Made by a program: the position numbers and the translations under genes
Assembly (NCBI GenBank): GCA_003427395.1
Contig: BFEA01000351.1
Span: forward strand, 1,646,353-1,681,391
Source of the DNA: Chara braunii
Taxonomy: Eukaryota > Streptophyta > Charophyceae > Charales > Characeae
DNA: 35,039 bases
Direction of reading: 5' to 3'
The notes under the pieces: generated by a model
Database searches by the model: none
Told to the model about the DNA's origin: nothing
What the model saw: the letters and a program-made list of their open reading frames with translations, nothing else
In this document: one piece after another, positions 19,344-30,420 of the stretch
How positions within the stretch are numbered: the stretch's first letter is position 1
Layout: every line of letters begins with the position of its first letter

Positions 19344-20650
19344 ATGGCTACATCTACAACGACCTCTCACGGTTAGCAGATTGCAGGAACCTTAGCTAGT
19401 TCCTCTGTCCCATCCAGTGGGATGAGTGCAGGACCATCCTCAAGTCAGATGGTAGGCGTGCAATATAGCCAACCACCTCCGCCTACTAGAAAGGAGTTAG
19501 AGCTTTAGCAGGTAGAATTATTACGCTTACAGCTAGAAAAGCAACTAAAGAACGTTACCGAAAGACAAGATAGAATCAGGACTAGGAAAGCCAGATTAGA
19601 AAGTAGAGCGGCAGATAGGGCTGCATTAGAAGGGTTAGATGATTTAGTCCTTGACGATGTCGGACTGATCATCAAGGCAAATCTGTTGGGAACCAACGAG
19701 TATCTTGACAGCCAATTGGATTAAATCCAGTCAACCATTGACCAGATACTGACGGTCGTGCAGGGAAGGGGAGGACCACTACCTTCCATACCTAGCGGGC
19801 CAAGTGTCCGGCTAGCAGCCTTTCCATCACCGGTTCCATTACCGACAGTGACAGACCCCTTTGTTCCACAATTTGGCAGCCAACCAAGTGGTACGTCAAT
19901 AGCAGCAGCACAGATTGCTGCTTCTTCATCTTCAGGTCCAGCTGCTGTCGCTACCAGGCCATGACCGGTTTCACCAATGGGACAACAACAACCTTGGTAC
20001 CCCAAGACTCCACTGAAACCACGCTTTGCCTTCTCAGACGATAAGAAGGATGAGGCACTCAACATTTGGTTGAGGACGGTTCCGGTGCGGGTAAAGGCGA
20101 AGAGAATGTTGCTAGAAGAAGAGGTGATCACTACCGTCTCATATCTTGAGGGATCGACAACAAGATGGCTAGATGGAATAGTGGCATCTGAGGGATATCG
20201 TCGACGAATGAATGATTGGGCAAAGACCACACTGGAGAGTTTCATGGCATTGGTTGAAACGCAATGGCACAACCTCCATCAGCCCAGTAGGCCACAGATG
20301 CATTGGCACGACTTGACACTAGAAGGTACAAGTCTGCTCATGAGCTCACCGCCGCCGTTGAGAAACTCATAGTCGTCCCGGGTGTATGCTATGATCCACA
20401 AGTCTTACTGACCATGTATCTTCGATGTCTTCCTACATACATCAAGAACTTGATGGTTAGTGAGGCTACACTAGAAGGTACAGGTCTGCTCATGAGCTCA
20501 CCGCCGTCGTTGAGAAACTCATAGTCGTCCCGGGTGTACGCTATGATCCACAAGTCTTACTGACCATGTATTTTTTATGTCTTCCCACAGACATCAAGAA
20601 CTTGATGGTTAGTGAGGCTAGCATCGAGTATCATACTCTTGACTCCTTCA
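19344..20650 (+). pseudogene. gag: Decayed gag gene of a Ty3/gypsy-type element
   Basis: One frame can be followed from an ATG at 19344 to about 20310. It starts MATSTTTSHG, then has a Ser/Pro-rich part and a charged coiled-coil-like part (QVELLRLQLEKQLKN). A Pro/Ser/Ala-rich linker follows, and then the capsid-like region with WLRTVPVRVKAKRMLLEEE, SYLEGSTTRWLDG and LESFMALVETQWHN, which matches the usual gag pattern of Ty3/gypsy elements. Stops interrupt it at 19374, 19506, 19722 and 19962. Near 20310 the frame shifts and continues with TAAVEKLIVVPGVCYDPQVL and MYLRCLPTYIKNLMVSEA. Two copies of this end exist because of a 152-bp duplication. No zinc knuckle, protease or reverse transcriptase follows. 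The leader and primer-binding site upstream fit a gag position. Confidence 0.75.
20316..20619 (+). repeat. 152-bp tandem duplication inside the gag remnant
   Basis: 20316–20467 and 20468–20619 are nearly identical, both beginning ACACTAGAAGGTAC and ending GTTAGTGAGGCT. The period is not a multiple of three, so the duplication changes frame and adds to the inactivation of gag. Confidence 0.85.
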
Positions 20651-20699
20651 GCGTTGAATGACCGATTTAGCGGCAACGCGATTGTGTCACATGCATGAC

Positions 20700-21306
20700 A
20701 GCCACAGAGCTGAATGACCCATGGCTATGTTTATTTGGTTGTTTTTTGAAGAACCAAGCATTGTCTCTAAGCTGAATGGCCTGGTTGCTTTATTTATTTA
20801 TGAGGGTTTGCCTAGCTGAAAGGTTTAATTTCTTGTTTCATTTTGAGGGAGGATTTTTGGTCTAAGGTTAAGCATTGTTTCTAAGTTGAATGGTTTAGCC
20901 TGAAGTCACGCAAATAAGTATAACTGAGTATAACAGAAAATACTTTATTTATATTTGCATGTGAATTGGCAGTTGAACATTGTTTCTAAGCTGAATGGTC
21001 CAACACTAAGTTATATCACTAAAAAGAGAAGGGGAGGTACATAATATAATTGGAAGTACAAGTTGGGCATTGTTTCGAAGCCGAATGACTCAGTCCCCTG
21101 CCCATATTTTCATTTCTTTTTTAGAACAAAGTCAGAAATTATTAAACTTTGGATATAAAACAGTTCAGGGCGACTAGACACTGTTTCTAAGCTGAATGGT
21201 CTAGTCATATGCCCAAAGAAGAGAAAAGTAGTTGTGCAACCTGTTCGTGTATATCCTGAAGGCATGCTAGACATTGTTTCTAAATTGAATGGTCTAGCAC
21301 CATGCC
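20700..21306 (+). repeat. Hairpin array A, constant loop with covarying stems
   Basis: Six clear units (about 20752, 20866, 20973, 21063, 21172 and 21266) and a weak one at 20700 share a core like ATTGTTTCTAAGCTGAAT. The bases on either side differ between units but pair with each other: AACCAAGC with GGCCTGGTT, GGTTAAGC with GGTTTAGCC (two wobbles), TTGAAC with GTCCAA (one mismatch), GACTAGAC with GTCTAGTC, GCTAGAC with GTCTAGC. The unit at 21063 pairs more weakly. The last two units add outer pairs (GGGC/GCCC and GGCATG/CATGCC). Spacing is about 90–115 bp. Function is unknown. It lies between the gag and integrase remnants. Confidence 0.8.
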
Positions 21307-21590
21307 ATATGTAAGTTTGGTATAAGGGATAAATCATCTGAGGGTTTCATGAACTAATCTATAAGGATTTGACTTGGGGGCTGGTGAGAGTACTTGCCAT
21401 TGTGGTTTGGTCTGACATGTGACTGAGTGAGACCACTACCTTGTCTGAGTTTTGTTGATAGGTAGTTGTTTTAGATGCTCGCCACGTGCTAGAGCTAAGA
21501 AGTTAGTTTCAATTCCTGCATTTTCTAAGCTAACTTTTTCTTGCTTAGGTCGATTTTCGCATTTTCTGGGATCATTTGTTATACCTGGTC

Positions 21591-22140
21591 TTGTATAAAT
21601 CTTGGTAATCTACTTTCTCTACGGAAAGCGCTGCCGAAATTTCTACAAAACCAAGGAGTTAGTTAAATTTTGACTTTTCAATGTTCGGCTTGTCTAAATT
21701 TTATATACGGCTTAGTAAAAATCTAGAAAGTTTTTTTTTCTAAAGCGAGTGCTGCTCAAATTTTTACTAATTCAAGAAATTAGACAAAATTTGATCTTGA
21801 GAAGTCAAAGTTATTTTAGGATCTGAACTTAGCTTTGTATAAATTTTAGAAAGCTACTTCTCCTATAGGAAGTGTTGCCGAAATTTCTACAAATCTAAGG
21901 AGTTGGTTAAATTTTGTCTTGATGGAACTCAAGTTTTATGTTTGAGTTCTTATCTAACTTAGTATAAATCTAGGAAGTCTGCTTCTCTAAAGGAGATGCT
22001 GCCAAAATTTTTACTAATTCAGGGAGTCAGACAAAATTTGACTTTCTAGAGTCAAAGATTATTTCAGTTTTCGTATTCGGACTAATATAAATTCTGAATA
22101 GACACTTTTCCTACGGGAAGCGCTAGTTTAGAAGAGTTAG
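21591..22140 (+). repeat. 122-bp tandem array of long hairpins
   Basis: Four units and a partial one start at 21591, 21712, 21835, 21959 and about 22082. Each has outer arms that pair and alternate in type: TTGTA with TACAA, TTAGTAAAAAT with ATTTTTACTAA, TTTGTA with TACAAA, TTAGTA with TACTAA. Inside lies a smaller hairpin such as CTTTC/GAAAG or TTCC/GGAA around TATA or TAC, followed by GCTGCC and AAATTT. Related but worn units occur at 31660–31900. Confidence 0.75.
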
Positions 22141-23470
22141 ATTATATTTTTAACAGGTGGTGATTCTAGCAATCAACCCTGAATATAAGAGATTATGCCA
22201 AAGTGTACCTTTTTTTGGGCACTGGTTTAGAGGTAGACTAAAGCTTAGTTGGTAGAAGAATCTTGAGTGAGAACGTGATATGGGGATTTATTCTCCATAC
22301 ACTTACAAGTTTAGCTTGGGCGTTGACCTATCTTATGGTACATACTTTCTATGGATGTTTTGATTCAAGATTTGCGCTAGATTCAGCTTGATCCCACGAG
22401 GATCATCTTCTGCTATCACTGATAACAGGTCGGTTGCCGATTCGTCGGTTCACGACTCAACTCCAATCCCATCTAACCTAAAGGCCTTAGCCTTGTGGTT
22501 TAAATTGTTTTGTTGTGTTTTTACGCGGACGTTATTGAATGGCCATTTAACAAAGGTATTGAGTATTTTATTATTGGAAGGGTGCGATAAGGTTGAGGTT
22601 TGTGTGGCTAAAGCAAGGGGAATGAGTGCAGAGAATGGTTGAAGTTGACCCCGTGTAGTGCGTGGACTTTTGGTTGAATCTTTGATGTGATTGCGGATAT
22701 GTTTTATGGTTCGGACTCTGGATTTGACTGCATGCGATCACACATATATATATGGATGGGAGGGGTCTCACTGTGATTGTGAGAAATGACCGTCCCATAT
22801 TATATACCCCTTTATATATGTACATACATATCATTTGAGTGTTCGTGCGACCTACTGTGACAGTGCGTAAGGGTTAAACAAATTATGTTTTGAGAGAAAA
22901 GGGAGATCCCCTTTTATCCTTTGCTTTTTAGAGTTTTTATATAGTTGGACATTGTAGTTCATGGCAGCCATCAAAGTCAAACCCTTGATTTCTCTCCAGA
23001 ACCTGGATGATGGAGCTAGTCTCCAGGGCGATAAAAGACGATTGCCACCATAGGTACGAACCTGTGTACCACCCACTCTCCGCAGGGTGCAGAAGAGGGC
23101 GTGGTTCTCAATCGCACTTGGCGGTTGTCTCGTGTCGAGAGATTAACCCCTCCAGGCGCGTGTCAACCGACACTTAAGTGTCGAATGCGACCCTCGAGAT
23201 TAACGACGACCGCATGAGTACGGGTACTACATAGTACGCCATCATTGTGACCACTTGCGTATGCTTGCATTGCTAGTCAATATGAGAAGTCCTGCATCCA
23301 CGCGGTCTTATACTAAGTCTTGTGCACGACCCCTATCCGATTTCCGCGTCGGAAGGTTATGGGATGGCTACTGAAGGGACTAGGACTGTTTGTGTTGTTT
23401 TGTTCTCTGTCGTTCCGTGTGTATGTGTGCGTGTATTTTTAATTTTCATGTTTTAAAGCATGGTGTAACG
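22141..23470 (+). repeat. Rest of structured block, copy A
   Basis: The segment matches 31900–33470 in order, with many changes. Shared anchors include GATAACAGGTC (22422 and 32079), CCTAAGGCCTTAGCC-like words (22480 and 32125), a GGTTG–GGGCTTGTGTG-like stretch (22590 and 32240), GTCAACCGACACTTAAGTGT (23162; compare 33301) and ACTACATAGTAC (23227 and 33366). No protein is recognised. It could be part of an unusually long LTR or a non-coding module of one element family. Confidence 0.6.
23168..23183. other. Perfect 16-nt palindrome
   Basis: CGACACTTAAGTGTCG is fully symmetrical. A relative, GACACTTGAGTGTC, lies at 32789–32802, and a worn form near 33310. All are in the structured blocks A and B. 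Confidence 0.7.
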
Positions 23471-23924
23471 CGTGGTGAGTGGGATACGTCCCAGTTGACC
23501 GACGACGAGTCGCGCTTGGGACTTCAGCCCCCCAATGCGTCGGTTCGCGTGGGGGTTCGATAAAGGCGTGGGACTGCACGTACCCCCTATGCTACAACGT
23601 ACGAGAAACGCCCTCGACTAGTCCACCTCTGCGATTGCAACTGATTAACTTTCGTATTGTGGACTAGTAGCTCGACGGGGATACGCCCACCGAAGGGAGG
23701 TGACAGCTCCCGCAGGTGGAGGTAAGTTGTACCTCGCATTGGCCCTATCCTGTCGTAGGGGATCACGAGAGGTATGGCTGGCGCACTCGGCCGAAGCGAC
23801 TTGCGGAAGCTCCTTGTGTATCGCGATTAAGACCAACTCCTGCGTGACGCAGCCGGGAGGGTCCCACCCTGCTCGTGACCGATGCGCTCGACAGTGTCGG
23901 CGACACTTCCTCCTCGGGCATTGT
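23471..23924. other. Unassigned stretch before the integrase remnant
   Basis: About 450 GC-richer bases. The reverse transcriptase expected before RNase H is not found here. A small palindrome TGTCGGCGACA occurs near 23896. Confidence 0.4.
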
Positions 23925-25110
23925 AGGTTCACTTGGGCAACTGACAATAACCAATTGACCTAGCACGATTGCTCGGTGGATGTACTTCATCGATCAATTT
24001 GACTTCAAACCGAGGCCCATTTCGGGTCTCTCAAACCAAGCAGCAGATGCTCTCTCTCGAAGATCAGATCTTTGCGTATCGATCCATCACGTGTTCGGCT
24101 TCGACGACGACCTCCATCAGCATTTTGTGCGCGCATGCAAGTGGGATCCGGAATACGCCACTCTCTAAGAGCAACTTTCTTTGTATCACCTGTCGGCCAG
24201 CCACTATCGCATCACCGACGGCTACTTGCTTCTCTATTTACGAGGCAAGGACTTACTATGTGTCTCATGAACCTGTTGACTACGGACTCGCCTTCTCGAC
24301 GAGTACCACGATTCGCGTCGGCCACTTCGGAGTCAAACGTACGATCACAAGACTTCGACAACGATTCTTGTGGCCCGTCCTCATTACCGATGTCACCCGG
24401 TATTGCGAATCTTGCGAAGTTTGCCAACGAAGCAAAACCCGCAACCGCAACCCTTATACTGAGTTGCACCTGTTGCCTATCCCTCCGGAACCCGGCCTCT
24501 CCATAGCTATGGACGTCACCGACCCATTCCCCCGTGATCGTTTCGGGCACGAAGGCATTCTCACGGTCGTTGACCGTTTGAGTAAGTACACGAAATTCCT
24601 TTCCTACAAGTGTCATGCCACGGGTCCCGAGCTCGCGTGACTCTTGCACACCGGCTGGATTTGCAGCCATGGCGTTCCGGAAGACATCGTCAGCAACCGT
24701 GACACTCGCTTCATGTCGGCATTTTGGACTTCTTTCATGAAGGAGTCCGACACCGAGATGAAACTGAGTTCGGCTCCGCATCCACAAACGGACGGGCAAA
24801 CGGAGCGGGCACATCAAACCGCTCAAATGATGCTCTGTACGCTCATCCGTCCAGACCAAACGGATTGGGTCGACCCCCTCCCCAACATCGTGTTCGCCTA
24901 CAACACTCCATTGCATCCGACGATCGGCGTGAATCCATTCGAGCTGCACCACGGTGGCCGGAAAAGTTGTATCTTCGTTGATCTTGGATGCCCCTTGCAC
25001 TCCCGCCTCCGTTCGGAAGTACTACGACTTGTTGGCTCAAGCGCGCGTGAACATGCACAGGGCTCAAGTCCGCATGCAGCAGCAAGCCAATAGGCGTCTC
25101 GTTGTCGGCA
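23925..25110 (+). pseudogene. pol: Decayed RNase H–integrase part of Ty3/gypsy pol
   Basis: The RNase H end is recognisable as ATDNNQLT, then RWMYFIDQFDFKP and QAADALSRR, the usual closing motif of Ty3/gypsy RNase H, with probably about 15 residues lost between the first two. Integrase follows. The zinc-binding part has EYHD in one frame and VGHFG in another, then CESCEVCQRSK. The core has all three acidic positions: D in AMDVTD, D in SNRDTRFMS and E in DGQTERAHQ. A C-terminal piece reads RKYYDLLAQARVNMHRAQ. The frame is broken by a stop at 24166, frameshifts near 24270 and 24318, a stop at 24638 and a shift near 25000. The integrase is therefore dead although its catalytic residues survive. 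No chromodomain was recognised downstream. Confidence 0.88.
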
Positions 25111-25138
25111 CGAATACCCTTATAAGGGTATTGGTGCG
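25107..25138. other. 32-nt imperfect palindrome at the integrase end
   Basis: AATACCCTTATAAGGGTATT (25113–25132) is perfectly symmetrical. It is extended by GCAC and GTGC after one mismatched position on each side. It lies where the integrase reading peters out. Confidence 0.75.
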
Positions 25139-26460
25139 TATTTTTGCATCTCACATGAGACGCATCTTAACGATACTTGAGAGAGTGCCCCATTCTTGCA
25201 TGACTGTAACCGACTCTCAAAAGTCGGGAACGGTGAGCGCGCATATGGTCAAATCAGAGAGTGTGTGGGCATGCATTTTGGGGGCATGCGTTGATCCAGC
25301 CATATGTTTGATGTTTTGGCGAACATGTAAGTGTAGTTAATGACCTCGCGCAACAGTGCGAGTTAGGGAGGAATTAAACTTTTGATTAGTAGCATGAGCT
25401 CACTAAGTGCATTTGCGCGGAGACCGGTACTTTGACGGTCGGTGCCAAGGTCAGTTATTGGAGTCGTGGTCCGAGGGGATTTTCGTTGACTTACCGGAGG
25501 CGACACTTGGGTCCACATAGTGAGTGGGAAGGGCGTTGAATACTCAAGTTGGCCGGGCTTCGGTCGGCGGTAGAAACCGCCAACGACCGTAGCAAGGTTG
25601 GCATAAGTAGGGTGTAGTATGGACAAAAGTCGGGGTTTCCTGACGTCGAGGTGGAAAAAGTACGGCCCTTTGAGATAGAAGCCAATTGAGGAACCCAGAA
25701 TCTTTGGCGGCAGTGCAACATGGTCGTATGCACGGTGGCCGTGGGCAAGGTCGGCCCCTCCAAACGGCATGTGCGGAATGTGGTGTGTGTAGAAGTGGTC
25801 GGTGGGCCAAGGTGCGCCCTTTGGTATAAGTTGGCAGGCCTAGGCCCAGGGCGAATACCTTTTATAAGGAAGTCCGCGCCTGCTACACCAAGCTATGGGC
25901 CTACCACAAAAGGTTGCGACATTTGACTATGAAGATGCGGATTCAAGGGTTGAGGTCAGCTGCTAGCAACGATGGAACTTTGGAGCGCGATTGGAGGAGT
26001 CGAGGGCTTGAGGGTCTAAGGCTATCCCCCTTGATTTTTGCAGTTGGCCCCAAGCGCGGGTCCAGTTGTTGGTTCCAAAAGAATGCAACAGCCCCATTCT
26101 TTTCTCCTCTCTCGCGCCTTCCTTCCTCGTTTTATTTTTATTTATTTTTTGTTATTCGTATTTTATTTTGTTCTGTCCCGTTTTCGTCTGGGACTGGCAT
26201 GGGAACCGTCTGGCCTAGATCAGTTGGAACACCCTTGAACTCTTGAAATACAGACTCAAGTCCGAACCCAGATACCTTTAGATGAAAAGAATAAGGTCAT
26301 TCTGAATTGTCTGCGGCTGGTCAGTTTACGATCTTATCTCTGGACCGTAGCCCTGTTTTTTGTCCTTTGGGACAGCCGTTCAAATTAGAGTAATATAGAG
26401 GAGTAGCATAAGCGTAAGTTTTTACTATTTCTTTTGAACGAATCATAGGTTCAGGTGAGG
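25139..26460. other. Unassigned stretch
   Basis: About 1.3 kb. A minus-strand frame of 135 residues (25363–25770) has no domain I recognise, and other frames overlap it. A T/A-rich run lies near 26120–26170. No RNA gene is seen. Confidence 0.35.
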
Positions 26461-26464
26461 GTAG

Positions 26465-28560
26465 ATTCACTCGGGTACGAAGTAACTCGATAGCTTGCCT
26501 ATGTGCGAGGGGGCGACTCGAACACAACGATAAAGTACTGTGACCCGAAGGAAGTAGAGTTGCCTCTTCGCTCGGATTCTGGCCAGCTTGCTCAAACTCA
26601 CAGGAAGCAGGAAGAAGATGAAGGAAGGCAGAAGAGGGGAGACCAACATCGCTTTCGTCATGGTTGGACTCACGATCACCATCTAAGTGCTGATTCGCAC
26701 CTGCTCTGCCCATCTCCCTCGTATCGACGGTCCTCGAGGTCGCAATCTTTTAAATGGAGGTCGAATGACTGCTCATAGTGATTGCGTAGCATCATCACAC
26801 TGTTGCATGCAGTCCTCGTTGCGATCCCGATCGAGTCTGATGTGGTGGCTTTCGTAGTAGTGACCATCTTGGTGTTCCTCGTGCTTAGGATGCTTGCGAT
26901 CTTTCCACCCGAGTGTCGAAAACGCGACCATCTTCCAGGCGGTCTCATTCTTGAGGTCAGGCTCATGCTGAGGTGCAGTAGCATTCAGCTTCTCCGGGCG
27001 ACTTGGAGAATGTCGTCAGATGAGAAGGAGGTGAAGAAGAGGAACGGCAAGGAGAGAAAGAATCTGGCTACGAATCTTGCTATGTTCTAGTGGAAGATTC
27101 TCTCCCATTTTGCAAATCTGGTGAGGAAGGGGAGCGACCATTATCACGCGCATCATCATCGGGAGCGCGCTGATTGACCTTGTTGTCATGATCGTGGTGA
27201 TCGTGGGCATCGTAATCACACTGGCTATCGCCGTGGTGGTTGTTGTGGATGCCCTGCTCATCATCAGGCACAATTCCAACAAGTCAGGGGCTGTGCTACA
27301 CTACAAGGAGGAGGAAACCTGACAGGAAAGTGACAAGAACGAAGGAGAAGTTGAGGGTGGGTGAGAGTGGAACCACAAGGTAAGAAGTTATATCTAGCAA
27401 CGTATCTCACGTTGTCCTGGTCGAAGATTCATTCATGCCTTGCACATCTGGAGACTAGTTGAACAAGGCCCATAGCCGTATGCTTTACGACAACACTGTG
27501 ACGACTTAGTTGGATCCTGTCCCTGCCTTCATGTTGCACACCATTGTGAGGTTACATCGACATTGCCATCACGAAGGTGCGTTCTTGGGCTGCTCGCGAT
27601 CAAAGTCCTACGCGAGGTGGGAGCGTTGCTTATTGACACATTTGAGGCCTTCATTTCGTTCGTAGCTAACTGTCCCAACCGCAATCATCTGCCTGATTCG
27701 TGCCTCCTGCTCCATTCGTGACCCTATCGCCGTTGGCGCAAAGTAAGTCAGGAGGCAGCCAAGTCACGATTAATAGAGAGAGAGAGAGAGGGAGGGAAAG
27801 AAAGAAAGAGCACTTACTACCAAGAACTGGTGATGCTGGATGAACCGAAAGTCGAGTTACGGTGTAGGACTGAGCATTAACCTGTCATGAGAGTTTGTGT
27901 GTATCTTCCCGATTTCCAGCGGAAGATTCATTCTCATTTTGCATGTTGATAAATGGTAAGAGCAAGGCCCATTTGGCCGTGTGGTCTTCACTTTGATTCT
28001 GGCGACGGTCATCGTTACGATCGTCATTTGAGAGGGTGCTTTGTCATCTCTCTAGCAGTGCGCCACCTGGCGCTCGTCATGATCCCAGGGGAAAACGTGT
28101 TGCTGTTTCAACTCGTTCTTGGGGTTAGCTCGTAAGTAATCGTCGAACATGCACCGTGCTATGGTGGTCATGCTGTTCGCTGATATTGTCGCTGTTCGGG
28201 TTCATCGTTAAGATTGTGATGCTGTTGATTAAGGTTGTGGCCGTCTTTGTCGACCTTGTCGTGATTTTCCTTGTCGTGGGGTTATGTACAAGTGAGCACG
28301 TAAGAGGGAGAAAGAAAGGTGGAGTAAGGTGAAGAGGAGAGTGAAGGAGGGGTGGGGCATGCTTACCCCGACCTACGAATGTGAACTCGCACGAGAGGTT
28401 GATGTGCATAAGACTGTTCGACAGTACTTTGAATTGCTCACTGCCTAATGGAGGAGGCTGTTGCCGCATAGAAACAATGCTGCTGCTTGAGGCGGAGAGA
28501 TAGGCTGCTGCTAACTTGAAAACAAGGTGGTGGTGCATGGCCATTCTTACTGGGCATGGT
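26465..28560. repeat. Degenerate modular region with recurring blocks
   Basis: A block like GGAAGATTCATTC with TTTTGCA recurs near 27092, 27423 and 27920. Each is preceded by a purine-rich tract (about 27030, 27330, 27780; another at 28310) and followed by a region rich in GTCATGATCGTGGTGATCG-type words. On the minus strand these words encode short H/D/R-rich stretches; on the plus strand, hydrophobic ones. Neither is a convincing protein. It may be an old tandem repeat of 300–500 bp modules. Confidence 0.4.
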
Positions 28561-30165
28561 GATTCTTGTTGTAAAGAATGACAGTTGGGAGCTCTCCCCT
28601 GCTTTGATTGAAGAATGCTGCTGGTTTTGTGGACCAGGGCGCCTATTGATCTACCTAGTTGAAAGTTGTTGCTAGTACGGTGTTGTTGCGGCCTTCAGTT
28701 ACTTGTCGACCTGTCGATCGATTTAGTAGTGGTTGTGGGTAACCAACTAGTTCGTATTTCTGCTGGGCCGCCAATCGTGGCTTCCCAAGAGCAAAGTGTT
28801 GTTGTTGTTGACGTATAAATGTTACTGAACACGGGTTTTTGACTACTAGTTGTTGTATGATTAAAGATAGGGTATTGCGTTATGCTCAGATGATTACCGT
28901 GGTCCCCTCAGCAGAGTGATGCTGCTGTTGTCACCATTGTTGCATCCACCTTGCAGTCATGTTTTTCTTGTACGACTGTGGTTGTCACTACGGTCTTGTT
29001 GTACTTCTGCTGTTACTAAGGTGTTGGCTTAGATAGAGAGATGAGCTAGTGAAAGTCGGGAAGGAAACAAACGGATGACTTACGAAGGAAGAAGAGGGGA
29101 AGGGAGGTTAAGAAAGAGACTGTTGTGCTTGCCTCTTGTTACTGCATAGCGGATCTTAGTAGTGAGGTGATTCGTTTGTACCGCTGCTGAGAATAGCTAT
29201 CTTAAGGCAGCGTTGATGTGTTTTCAGGATACTGTTGTCTGCTGAGCAGTGCGATCATCATTCTGTGTGTTGACTATTGTTCTCCGACAGACTGCAGTTA
29301 CCGCTTACAAGCAAACTTCGCCACCCATTGCTTACCGAATTGGTGGTGTGGTCGCCCTGCCATTTCTGCTGCTAGTCGGTGGCCATTACTGTTTCAGACA
29401 GCGGCAGACTGAATTTGTTGTGTGTCGAAGCATCCCTGCTACTTGCTCTGAAGAAACCGGTGATCTAAGTTCACCAGGTTTGGACTGTTATCAGAATAGA
29501 AATTGGTATGGTTGTGTTGCTATGTCAATAGAGTACTGTTGCGAAGTGTTTGGGTTTCAATATTGCTTGATATTGCCAGGCTTCGTGTGTTGTGCTTTTG
29601 CTGCGCACGGACGTGACACAATTGTTGTGCGACACTGTACTTCATTATACACCATTGCGTGTTGTCGTGATTCACTGCGCCTTGCGGAGCTTGTTACTTG
29701 GCATTGTTACTCTACTTGGCTACTGTGCATAACTGTTATGCGCACTGCTATTCTTGCTGAATATCGGTAAGCATCACCTAAACAGCGATTAGAGCACGGG
29801 GGTGTGCTCTATTTGAATGCGGCCTTTCTAGGCTGCATAGCCACAGTTTGGTCAGAGAGGATCACTGTTGTGAGTTGGAGGGCTGTCAGGGGATTGTTAC
29901 TCTGCGTTTGGGCCAAGGTCCAGCCGTTTGCACTACGTTCTTGGTCACCATTGCGGGCCCCTCAAGCGACTGAAGATTATAAGGCCCTCTCGCGCGAGTC
30001 TGAGAGCACCCTTCTTGCATCGGAAAGACTCAATGACCTTTATCTCTGCCTTTCTTATTCTAAGTTTAGTCTGACTGGTTCAAAGAGGAAGGCGGTAAGC
30101 GGGATCGGAAACCCGTAATCCGCAGCAAGACCTTGTGGGAGGTCAGCCCACCGATTGAAGGTATG
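28561..30165. other. GTTGTTG-rich stretch without a recognised gene
   Basis: The region is rich in TGTTG and GCTGTTG words, another purine tract lies near 29040–29130, and one plus-strand frame (29249–29770) encodes a cysteine-rich 173-residue stretch. The Cys content follows from the TGT/TGC words and there is no domain, so I do not call it a gene. A small hairpin GAGCACGGGGGTGTGCTC lies near 29790. Confidence 0.4.
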
Positions 30166-30420
30166 ACTGAGAAAACTTATTACTTTTGTTTATTTTAATT
30201 TTAGGACTTAATCTAAAAGGTTAATTGGACAAGTGTGTGTGAGAATTCAGATTATTTGTGTGAATCCAAACAAGGTGAATGGGGGAAGGTGGGAGGAAGG
30301 CGTTTTGCTTGTGTCTGACCGGGTCAACCAAAGGCTGAGTCTATTCTGAAGGTGTGGGCTCAATGCTATGTTTCGTTTTCGTATGTTGGGTTGTTTGCTT
30401 GATTTTCAGAGGTTGGGACA

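Noticed and set aside
25363-25770. A 135-residue minus-strand frame
   Set aside because: No domain recognised; two other minus-strand frames overlap it.
26676-27282. H/D/R-rich minus-strand frames or hydrophobic plus-strand frames as a real gene
   Set aside because: Composition follows repeated ATC/GTC words; frames are short and broken.
29249-29770. A cysteine-rich 173-residue frame
   Set aside because: The Cys content comes from TGT/TGC-rich sequence; there is no signal peptide with a regular Cys pattern and no known family.
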